Shown: piece after piece, positions 55,771 to 64,000 of the stretch
How the letters are laid out: each line of letters begins with the position of its first letter
How positions within the stretch are numbered: the first letter of the stretch is position 1
NCBI RefSeq assembly: GCF_014199625.1
Contig: NZ_JACHNY010000002.1
Coordinates: forward strand, 62,001 to 126,000
Reading direction: 5' to 3'
Origin: Sphingomonas abaci
Lineage (GTDB): Bacteria; Pseudomonadota; Alphaproteobacteria; Sphingomonadales; Sphingomonadaceae
DNA length: 64,000 nt
Position numbers and translations under genes: made by a program
The notes under the pieces: model-generated
Seen by the model: only the letters and a program-made list of their open reading frames with translations
What the model was told of the DNA's origin: nothing
Database searches by the model: none

Positions 55771-56150
55771 CCTATCGTGTCCGGTCAAGGCCGTGTCGCG
55801 CCAGCGGGCAGGGCGATGGTGCGCCCGATGAGGATCGACCCGCACGCCATGCTCCTTCTGTCGGGAGCCACTCGTCTAGGCGGCCGGCTTGTGCGTGTCG
55901 GCTGGCCGGCAGGGCCGTTCGATGGAGTTGCTGTGCAGATCCTGTGCATCGACCGCCATCAGGAAATTTCCCGGAAAAGGTTCGCACTGGAAATCCTTCT
56001 TTGGCGGCAGTTGGGGCGGCGGGAGATGCGTCTTCGATCGCTTCCCCGACAGAGATGTTACGAAGACCACAACCCGCGGCAGGAGACATGGCCGTCGATT
56101 ATCGATAGCAGCGTGATTGCTAAGCGCCTGCACGGTTAGGATGTTTTGGT
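55771..56150. other. 380-base divergent intergenic region
   Basis: Lies between the response regulator and the SGNH hydrolase gene and is less GC-rich than its surroundings. It holds the palindrome GGAAATTTCC (55962-55971) running into TTTCCCGGAAA (55967-55977), and another GGAAA at 55989. No tRNA, riboswitch or credible ORF was found. It presumably holds both promoters. Confidence 0.5.
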
Positions 56151-57599
56151 ATGACTCCGCTGTCGCGACCGAGTTTTGGTAACGTGCGTCGACGATGGTT
56201 TCCGGCCGGCCTTGCCGCAGTCGCGATGCTTGGCGGCAGTTGTTCGCCCCGGCCGGTGTCCGCTCCCAAGAGCCCGGATCCGGCCCGCGCAATGGCCCGG
56301 ACCATTGCAATATTGCGATCAGCGACCCCGGAGCATCCACAGGTGCTCAAGATCTTGTTCTATGGTCAGTCGATCAGCACGCCGGATTGGACCGACCGGG
56401 CGATGGCGACCTTGCGGGCCGCCTATCCGAATGTCCGCTTCGATTACCGCAATCTGGCCCTTGGCGGGTGGAACGCGGTCATATTGGAGCGAGCGGCGGC
56501 GCGGGACGTCGAGGACGTCTATCCCGATCTCATCGTCTTTCACGTCTATGGCGACCACCGGGCCTATGGGCGGATCATACAGACGTTCCGGCGGAAGACC
56601 GCAGCGGATATCATCGTCCAGACCGACCATGTCGTGAACCCGGTCGAGCCGCTCTGCGACACGGGCCTGCATCTGCGCTGGTCGCCGCTTCCTGGATGCA
56701 AGGGCCATGTATGGTTCAAGCAGAACCAATGGGACGACTATATGTCGGGCCGGCGCCTGCCGGAACTGGCCACCCGGTATAACCTGGCGGTGGAGCCGCG
56801 ACGGGCGCGGTGGAACGCCTATCTGAGCGCCCATCATCTTGCGCCGCGAGCCTTGCTGGCGGATCAGATCCATCCCAACGAGCGGGGCTGGTCGCTAATG
56901 GCCTCGTTGTTCGCGACGTGGTTCGAGAAGATCGTTTCGACCCCCACCTTCGCGAAGCCCGATCCCGTGCAGGTGCGCAGCCTTGCTCCACCTCGACCCG
57001 GCATCCCGACCAGCTATGCCTTTGACGGCAACCGGATCGAGCTGCTGGCCGATGGGCCGCTTGACGGACGGATGACGGTGACGGTGGATGGCCGGCCGCC
57101 CGAGGCATGGGATGGCTGCTGGCAGAACAGCCGCGTATCCCCGCTGCCCAACATGCCGGACTGGCCGGCGTTGAAGCAGGTCACCGTCGATCCATCCGTT
57201 CGCCGGGTCAACCGGTGGCGTCTGCGGGTCAGCGGGTTGAGCCCCGATCAAACCCAATTCGCTTTCGCCCTCACTGACGCGAACGGCCCGGAAGGGACCG
57301 GGCGCTCGGATGCGCTGTTCACATCAAACGGCGGCGATGTTCGGATCGATCCGCAGGACTGGATGATCGGCCTTGCTCGACGCATCTTCGGCACCTCGGT
57401 TCCGGACGGTGCGACCTTCACCTTCGAACGCCGCTTCGTCTGCGGCGACCAGCCACCCGTTCCGCTGTCCGCCGAATCCGTGGAACAGCGCCACGTGATC
57501 ACGACCGGGCTGGCCAATGCGCATCATGTGGCGACCATCACCCTTGCCGACGACGCCCCGCCGGTTCGCGAGGTGCGCGCCTATCGCCCATCGCTGTGA
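56151..57599 (+). CDS. SGNH/GDSL-type hydrolase, probable lipoprotein
   Basis: A 482-residue exported protein with an N-terminal basic-hydrophobic leader and possible lipobox LGGSC (~27-31). KILFYGQSIS has the nucleophile serine, FHVYGDHRAYG lies in the block III area, and DQIHPNERGW gives the catalytic Asp/His pair. Residues after ~260 form a second beta-rich domain of unknown type. Such proteins remove acetyl or other ester groups from polysaccharides or lipids. AGGA lies nine bases before the ATG. The gene stands alone, divergent from the two-component pair. Confidence 0.78.
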   Translation: MTPLSRPSFGNVRRRWFPAGLAAVAMLGGSCSPRPVSAPKSPDPARAMARTIAILRSATPEHPQVLKILFYGQSISTPDWTDRAMATLRAAYPNVRFDYRNLALGGWNAVILERAAARDVEDVYPDLIVFHVYGDHRAYGRIIQTFRRKTAADIIVQTDHVVNPVEPLCDTGLHLRWSPLPGCKGHVWFKQNQWDDYMSGRRLPELATRYNLAVEPRRARWNAYLSAHHLAPRALLADQIHPNERGWSLMASLFATWFEKIVSTPTFAKPDPVQVRSLAPPRPGIPTSYAFDGNRIELLADGPLDGRMTVTVDGRPPEAWDGCWQNSRVSPLPNMPDWPALKQVTVDPSVRRVNRWRLRVSGLSPDQTQFAFALTDANGPEGTGRSDALFTSNGGDVRIDPQDWMIGLARRIFGTSVPDGATFTFERRFVCGDQPPVPLSAESVEQRHVITTGLANAHHVATITLADDAPPVREVRAYRPSL

Positions 57600-57825
57600 C
57601 GCCCATCCGGAAGCAGGCTGGCCATGGTTGGCGGTGGCCCACCGGCAGGGCGGCGTCCGATCGACATCCGGAGCATATGACCGGCCTTGATACCGCCCGA
57701 ATGCCGCACGGCGTTTCGAGGCCGGCGACCGCGTCGTCGCGAATTTCCGGTGAAGTGGCTCAAAGGGGAGTTGGCGCTTGACGCGCGACTGGCATCGCCG
57801 ATCCGACAGTGCGTGGAAGACAGGA

Positions 57826-57901
<76 letters not shown>

Positions 57902-57950
57902 ATGCCCTGACGAAGGTCTCGCCGGCGGCGCACCCTGGAAAGGGTGGAGA

Positions 57951-58026
<76 letters not shown>

Positions 58027-58077
58027 ATTCCGTAGCGGCTGAGCGGGCGTTGGTGCGCCCCCGCGTCGGGAGTGGCG

Positions 58078-58105
58078 CTGTTACCATCCGCGCCGCGAAG
58101 CGCAA
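58078..58105 (-). promoter_or_regulatory. Promoter of the tRNA-Lys pair
   Basis: On the minus strand: TTGCGC (58100-58105), 16-base spacer, TAACAG (58078-58083), followed by CGCCAC. Matches the tRNA-Arg promoter in both elements and spacing. It lies between the rodA stop and the tRNAs. Confidence 0.65.
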
Positions 58106-58118
58106 GCCCCTTTTTCGA

Positions 58119-59228
58119 TCAGAAACCGCTTTTCTTGCGGGTCTGGCGATCGATCGACATCAGGATGCCCAAGCACAGGAGCACCGTGAGCTGCGCCGAA
58201 CTGCCGAAGCTGACCAGCGGCAGGGGGATGCCGACGACCGGGGCCAGTCCCATCACCATCATCAGGTTGATCGCGACATAGAAGAAGATCGTCGTCGCCA
58301 GCCCCGCCGCGGTCAGTCGGGCGAAGCGACCCTCCGCGCGCTGCCCGACCTCGATCCCCCAGCGGATCACCAGCAGGAAGGCCAGGATCAGCAGGCAGCC
58401 GCCGACCAGCCCCCATTCCTCCGCCATCGTCGCGAAGACGAAGTCGGTATGTCCCTCGGGCAGATAGTCGAGATGGCTCTGCGTGCCCTGGAGGAAGCCC
58501 TTGCCCCAGATGCCGCCCGACCCGATCGCGATCTTCGACTGGCTGATATGATAACCGGTGCCCAGCGGATCGCTTTCGGGGTTGAGGAAGATCAGGATGC
58601 GGTTGCGCTGGTAGTCGTGGAGCAGGAAGTTGATCGCCAGCGGGATCGTCACCACGGCCGCCAGTCCGCCGCCGACGAACAGGCGGACCGGGATGCCGGA
58701 CAGGAACATCACCGTCACCCCGCCCATGCAGATCATCAGCCCGGTGCCGAGATCGGGTTGCAGCATGACGAAGGCGGCGGGCAGGCCGATCAGCAGCGCC
58801 GCCGGCCAGATCGCGCCGAAGCGCCGGATCTCCGAGGGCGGCAAGATGTCATAGAAGCGCGCGCAGGCCAGTACGATCGCCGGTTTCATGAATTCGGAAG
58901 GCTGGAGGCGGATGAAGCCCAGGTCGAGCCAGCGCCGGCTGCCGCCGCTGACCTCGCCCAGCGCCTCGACCGCGATCAGCGCGAGCAGGATGATGCCGTA
59001 GGCGGGCAGCGCCGCCGCCTTCCACATCCGCTCGGGGACGCGCGACAACGCCAGCGCGCCGGCCAGCAGTACGAAAAATCGGATGCCCTGCGACCAGGCC
59101 CAGGGGCGCAGCGACCCGCCGGCCGCCGAATAGAGCACGACCTGGCCGAACAGGCCGATCGCCACGACCAGCCCCAGGACGCCCCAGGGGACATGGGCCA
59201 GCGGCTCGGGAAGCCGGCGCGCGCTCAT
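58119..59228 (-). CDS. rodA: Rod shape-determining protein RodA (SEDS glycosyltransferase)
   Basis: A 369-residue polytopic protein that polymerises lipid II during cell elongation. Ten or so hydrophobic segments; GGSRRWLDLGFIRLQPSEFMK, LQPDLGTGLMI and GHTDFVFATMAEEWGLVG are conserved SEDS features, the latter containing the catalytic-aspartate region. The ATG at 59228 overlaps the mrdA stop by four bases. It pairs with the PBP2 gene as usual. A longer frame upstream lies inside mrdA. Confidence 0.95.
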   Translation of the reverse strand: MSARRLPEPLAHVPWGVLGLVVAIGLFGQVVLYSAAGGSLRPWAWSQGIRFFVLLAGALALSRVPERMWKAAALPAYGIILLALIAVEALGEVSGGSRRWLDLGFIRLQPSEFMKPAIVLACARFYDILPPSEIRRFGAIWPAALLIGLPAAFVMLQPDLGTGLMICMGGVTVMFLSGIPVRLFVGGGLAAVVTIPLAINFLLHDYQRNRILIFLNPESDPLGTGYHISQSKIAIGSGGIWGKGFLQGTQSHLDYLPEGHTDFVFATMAEEWGLVGGCLLILAFLLVIRWGIEVGQRAEGRFARLTAAGLATTIFFYVAINLMMVMGLAPVVGIPLPLVSFGSSAQLTVLLCLGILMSIDRQTRKKSGF

Positions 59229-61315
59229 TCGTCGGTACTCCGTTCGGTGGTGCCGTCCTCGGCGACGCTGGGGCCGGGCGTGTCGGGGGACAAAGCGGCC
59301 TGGGTCCGGTTGGCGAGCGCGGTCGCTTCCTCGACCGCCGGCGCGTCGGATGGGACGACCGCATCGGTCTTGGTCGCGGCGGCGGCCGGCGGCGGGCTGT
59401 GCGCCGTTCGATACGCGGCTTCCTCGGCGGCCATCCGCGTCGCGATGTCGCCGCCCCATGTCGGCTCCACCTCCGCCAGGGTCGCGAGCGCGCGGTCGCG
59501 GTCGAGCAAATAGGTCAGGATGTCTCGACCGATATAAGGGGTGTCGAGCGTGCGGACGGTATGGCCATTATGCTCCAGGACCACGGCGGCGGCATAGCGC
59601 GGATTCTCGACCGGCGCGAAGCAGACCAAAAGGGCATGGTCGCGCAGCTTGAAGGGAAGCTGCGCGTTCTTGAGCACGCCGACGCGGCGCTCGGCCATGG
59701 TGATGCGGCGGACCTGGGCGGTGCCGGTCTTGCCGGCGAGCGACAGGCCGGGCACCAGCAGCCGCGCCGCCGCGCCGGTGCCGCCGCCATTCACCACCTT
59801 CCACATCGCCTCGCGCGCGACCTGGAGATTCTCGGACTGGAAGGGCAGGGCAGGGGCGTCGCGATGGACATGATCGGCCAGGATGCTCGGCACCAGTGCC
59901 CGGCCCGACGCGATGCGCGCGACCATCACCGCCAGTTGCAGCGGGTTGGTGAGCACATAGCCCTGTCCGATCGAGGCATTGAGCGAATCGGCGACAGTCC
60001 AGGGACGCTTGTACTTGCCCAGCTTCCACGCCGAATCCGGCACGGTGCCGTAGCGCTGGGTGGTGAAGGGCAGTTCGAACTTCTGCCCCAGGCCCAGGTC
60101 GCGTGCGATCGGCGCCACCTTGTCATAGCCCAGCCGGCGGATCATCTCGTAGAAATAGATGTCGCAGGACTGGGCGACAGCGTTGCGCATGTCGAGTGGG
60201 CCATGGCCGCCGCGCTTGTGACAGTGGAATACGCCGGTGCCGACGCGCAGCGCGCCCGAGCAGAAGACGCGTTCGTCCGGGCTGACGCCATTTTCCATCA
60301 AGGCCAGCGCGTGCATCGGCTTGACCGTCGAGCCGGGCGGATAGAGTCCCTGCGTCACCTTGTTCATCAGGGGGACGTGGTCGTTCTTCGACAACATCTC
60401 CCACTCCAGATGGCTGATGCCGTCGGAGAAGCTGTTGGGGTCATAAGCCGGCATCGACACCATGCACAGCATCTCGCCCGTGCGGCAGTCGATCACCACC
60501 GCCGACCCGCTGTTGGTGCCCAGCCGGCGCGCGGCATATTCCTGCAGGCCGACGTCGATCGTCAGCCGGGCGTTGCGGCCGGGCACGTCGGGCTTGGTGG
60601 CAAGCTCGGCGACCAGCTTGCCGCGCGCGGTGACTTCCGCCCGGCGCGCGCCGGGCTTGCCGCGCAGCATCGGCTCCAGCGTCTTCTCCAGCCCGTCCTT
60701 GCCCAGCTTGAAGCCGGGGGTGACGAGCAGGGCGTCATGGGTGGCGCGATATTGTTCGGCGGTCGGCGCGCCGACATAGCCGGTCAGATGCGCCACCGCC
60801 GCGCCGGCCGGATAATGGCGCGCGAACCCCCGCGTCGGCTGGACCCCCGGCAGTTCGGGCAACCGGACGCTGACCGCCGCGAACCGGTCCCAGTCCAGCT
60901 TCTCGGCGATCTGCACCGGCTGGAAGCCGGCGGCGCGGTCCAGATCGATGCGGATCCGCTCCAGATCCTCCGGCGTCAGCTGCAGGAGCTTGGTCAGCAG
61001 GGCCAGCACCCTCTCGCGCTCCGGCTTGGGCAGGCGGTCGGGCAGGATGTCGACGCGGAAATCGGTGCGGTTGTTGGCGATCGGCAGGCCGTGCCGGTCG
61101 ATGATCCAGCCGCGGCGGGGCGGCACCAAGGTGGCGTTGACCCGGTTCGATTCGGACAGGAGGTTGTACTTGGCGTTCTGCGCGACCGACAGCCAGGCCA
61201 TACGCCCGGCGAGCAGCAGGCCGACCCCCGCCTGCGCGCCGCCGAGCAGCCATGCGCGGCGCGAGAAGCTATAGGCCTGGGTGGCCTCGGTGACGATGCG
61301 GCCGGTGCGCTTCAT
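59225..61315 (-). CDS. mrdA: Penicillin-binding protein 2 (peptidoglycan transpeptidase)
   Basis: A 696-residue, membrane-anchored transpeptidase of the elongation complex. N-terminal anchor after SRRAWLLGGAQAGVGLLLAG, dimerisation domain with RRGWIIDRHGLPIANNRTDF, catalytic Ser329 in PPGSTVKPMHAL, and KTG at ~529 in LAGKTGTAQV. The last ~70 residues are Ala/Thr/Asp-rich and probably disordered, which makes it longer than E. coli PBP2 (633). It precedes rodA with a four-base overlap and starts ten bases after mreD. Confidence 0.95.
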   Translation of the reverse strand: MKRTGRIVTEATQAYSFSRRAWLLGGAQAGVGLLLAGRMAWLSVAQNAKYNLLSESNRVNATLVPPRRGWIIDRHGLPIANNRTDFRVDILPDRLPKPERERVLALLTKLLQLTPEDLERIRIDLDRAAGFQPVQIAEKLDWDRFAAVSVRLPELPGVQPTRGFARHYPAGAAVAHLTGYVGAPTAEQYRATHDALLVTPGFKLGKDGLEKTLEPMLRGKPGARRAEVTARGKLVAELATKPDVPGRNARLTIDVGLQEYAARRLGTNSGSAVVIDCRTGEMLCMVSMPAYDPNSFSDGISHLEWEMLSKNDHVPLMNKVTQGLYPPGSTVKPMHALALMENGVSPDERVFCSGALRVGTGVFHCHKRGGHGPLDMRNAVAQSCDIYFYEMIRRLGYDKVAPIARDLGLGQKFELPFTTQRYGTVPDSAWKLGKYKRPWTVADSLNASIGQGYVLTNPLQLAVMVARIASGRALVPSILADHVHRDAPALPFQSENLQVAREAMWKVVNGGGTGAAARLLVPGLSLAGKTGTAQVRRITMAERRVGVLKNAQLPFKLRDHALLVCFAPVENPRYAAAVVLEHNGHTVRTLDTPYIGRDILTYLLDRDRALATLAEVEPTWGGDIATRMAAEEAAYRTAHSPPPAAAATKTDAVVPSDAPAVEEATALANRTQAALSPDTPGPSVAEDGTTERSTDE

Positions 61316-61325
61316 GGCGCGTCCC

Positions 61326-61838
61326 CTATACCATGCCGCGCTTGCGATCGATCCAGGCGACCAGGCGCGTGGCGATCGGGAACAGCAGCATCGTCGCCGC
61401 CGCCTGCGCCATCATCGCGCCATCGACCTGCGCGCCGATCGGCAGCGCCAGCACCCGGCCGATCGCCAGCGCGAACAGGATGGCGCCCCCCGCGATCAGC
61501 CAGTCCTGCCAGAAGTCGCGAAACACCAAGCGGCTTTCGATCAGGTCGATCGCCAGGAAGATCGCCGACCAGATCAGCACCGCCGATCCCAGCGGCTGGC
61601 CGCTGACCAGGTCGTCGAACAGCCCGAGCGGCGCCGCCGCCCAGGGCCGGAGCGCGAAGCGCGCGAGCAGCCGCCATGCCAGCAGCATCACCAGCCCCAG
61701 GGGCGGCAGGATCGGCACCGTCGCGATCAGCGGCAGCGTGGTGCAGGCTGACCCGCCGACGACCGTCAGCCACGGGATCATCCGCGCGCGGCCCGGGGTC
61801 AGCTTCGGTTCGAAGGGATTGGCGTCCGCCTGGCTCAT
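61326..61838 (-). CDS. mreD: Rod shape-determining protein MreD
   Basis: A 170-residue polytopic membrane protein of the elongation machinery. Several hydrophobic segments, LLARFALRPWAAAPLGLFDDLVSGQPLG and a LPIGAQVDGAM region resemble alphaproteobacterial MreD. ATG 61838 follows GGAG at nine bases; a start five codons earlier has no ribosome site. Position between mreC and mrdA supports the call. Confidence 0.88.
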   Translation of the reverse strand: MSQADANPFEPKLTPGRARMIPWLTVVGGSACTTLPLIATVPILPPLGLVMLLAWRLLARFALRPWAAAPLGLFDDLVSGQPLGSAVLIWSAIFLAIDLIESRLVFRDFWQDWLIAGGAILFALAIGRVLALPIGAQVDGAMMAQAAATMLLFPIATRLVAWIDRKRGMV

Positions 61839-61877
61839 CGCGAACGGCTCCATGGCGGCTGCTGCATGAACGAGGGC

Positions 61878-62765
61878 TTATGGCTGGGGCAGGGCGGCCT
61901 GCGCCGGCGGCGCGGGCGGCAACGGCAGGAAGACCCGACTGACGATCGCGAAGTCGAGCCGGTCGGGCTGCGCGAACGGCTGCGCCAGCACCGTGTCCAT
62001 CCCCGCCCGGGCGACGCGCGCGACCGGGATGCCGGGGACATAGAGCCCGCCGGTGCCCGAGGTGACGAACAGGTCGCCTGCGTGGAAGCGGACGTTGGTG
62101 GCGTTGACCGAGCGGATGTCGAGCGCTCCATCGCCGCGCCCGACCGCCAGCGCCGGCAGGCCGTCGCGGGTGCGGCGCACCGGCACGATGCTGGCGGCAT
62201 CCGCCAGCAGCAGCACGCGCGCGGCATTGGGCCCGGTCTCGACGACGCGGCCGACCAGTCCGTCGGGTGCCCGCACCGGCATTCCCGGACGCACGCCCGA
62301 GAGCCGCCCGGCGTCGAGTAGCGCGAAGCGGCGACCGCTGGAGGCCGAGGAGCTGACCAGCCGCGCGGCGGTCACCACCTGCTCGTCGCGGTCGCGCAGC
62401 TCCAGCAGGCGGCGCAGTCGGCGATTGTCATAGGCAATGGTGCGCGCACGCATCAGCAGCGGGCGCGCGACCGCCAGCTCCGCCTTCATCCGCTCGTTCT
62501 CGGCATGGGCGAAGACCCAGCCGTTGATCGCATCGGGCACGATCGCGACCGCCTCGCGGATCGACATCATCGCCGAGGATGCGGGCACGGTGACGGTCGC
62601 CACGCCCATGCGCAGGCCCGCGAACAGCGGCGGGGCGAACTGGCTGGCGACCAGCAGGACGGCGCCCACGACCAATCCGGCCACGGCAAGGACGTAGCCC
62701 AGGAATTGGCCATATTGGCGTCGCCGCGAAAATCCCGCGCGGCGATCGCGGACGGGCGCCACCAT
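61878..62765 (-). CDS. mreC: Rod shape-determining protein MreC
   Basis: A 295-residue single-pass protein linking MreB to the periplasmic wall synthases. Membrane helix near residues 23-43 (YVLAVAGLVVGAVLLVASQF), a coiled-coil-like stretch (~90-125, ENERMKAEL and NRRLRRLLELRDRD), then the beta domain with GLVGRVVETGPNAARVLLLAD and SGTGGLYVPGIPVARV. The Pro/Ala-rich tail is typical. It lies 35 bases after mreB. Confidence 0.93.
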   Translation of the reverse strand: MVAPVRDRRAGFSRRRQYGQFLGYVLAVAGLVVGAVLLVASQFAPPLFAGLRMGVATVTVPASSAMMSIREAVAIVPDAINGWVFAHAENERMKAELAVARPLLMRARTIAYDNRRLRRLLELRDRDEQVVTAARLVSSSASSGRRFALLDAGRLSGVRPGMPVRAPDGLVGRVVETGPNAARVLLLADAASIVPVRRTRDGLPALAVGRGDGALDIRSVNATNVRFHAGDLFVTSGTGGLYVPGIPVARVARAGMDTVLAQPFAQPDRLDFAIVSRVFLPLPPAPPAQAALPQP

Positions 62766-62800
62766 GCGCCGCTACTCCCCAGGCAGGTCAGTCGGTCGGA

Positions 62801-63988
<1,188 letters not shown>

Positions 63989-64000
63989 CTACAGCCTTGC

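Noticed and set aside
57600..57825. Possible coding frame between the SGNH hydrolase and tRNA-Lys
   Set aside because: The open frame is short, has no ribosome site, and its product has no coherent hydrophobic or domain pattern.

Overview
The window is GC-rich chromosomal DNA with tightly packed, often overlapping genes. It most likely comes from an alphaproteobacterium of the Sphingomonadaceae (Sphingomonas-like). The signs are a ManD-type mannonate dehydratase very close to those known from sphingomonads, a Caulobacter/sphingomonad-type TonB-dependent receptor, HWE-type histidine kinases with single-domain receivers, the MerC/Zur pair, and a TorF porin in front of kdp. No phage, insertion sequence, CRISPR array, integrase or rRNA gene was seen, so this reads as core chromosome with some niche-specific loci.

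Layout. 0-1.35 kb: pyrB overlapping a dihydroorotase homologue that lacks the metal-binding HxH motif. 1.5-2.4 kb: a MerC-like membrane protein and Zur. 2.5-8.2 kb: dxs, a small membrane ORF running into a REP-like element, a MATE exporter, a lipid kinase and hemB. 8.2-11.7 kb: an acetyltransferase, a membrane-fused spermidine synthase-like protein and a K+ channel-like protein. 11.8-20.4 kb: a glycan/hexuronate locus (TonB-dependent receptor, GH35-like beta-galactosidase, hexuronate-type MFS carrier, ManD, GntR/FadR regulator) with a LacI-type and a FadR-type operator. 20.5-27.7 kb: a sensory island of a hybrid kinase, two HWE kinases and two single-domain receivers, with no DNA-binding output. 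27.8-34.4 kb: tRNA-Thr, an MHS-type transporter, rsmD, an rluB with a very long basic tail, a third receiver, ampG and a nitronate monooxygenase. 34.5-40.4 kb: an M1 aminopeptidase, a gamma-carbonic-anhydrase-like protein, an alcohol dehydrogenase and ohr/ohrR. 40.5-42.3 kb: an isolated nuoD, an NDUFS4-like subunit gene and a 40-residue membrane protein. 43.5-52.3 kb: a complete potassium operon in the order torF, a 27-residue membrane peptide, kdpF, kdpA, kdpB, kdpC, kdpD, kdpE. 53-58 kb: tRNA-Arg, a two-component pair, an SGNH hydrolase and two identical tRNA-Lys genes. 58.1-63.8 kb: the cell-shape operon mreB-mreC-mreD-mrdA-rodA.

How the genes work together. The receptor, glycosidase, carrier and ManD form a plausible route in which a uronate-containing oligosaccharide is imported, trimmed, moved across the inner membrane and dehydrated to 2-keto-3-deoxygluconate. 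The kdp operon carries its own sensor, regulator, small subunits and probably an outer-membrane porin. The Rod-complex genes are ordered as one transcription unit. The sensory island resembles the parts that feed the alphaproteobacterial general stress response, but the master regulators are not in the window. Several genes are too short for routine gene calling (27, 29 and 40 residues); they are listed because each has a start, ribosome binding site and context that support it.
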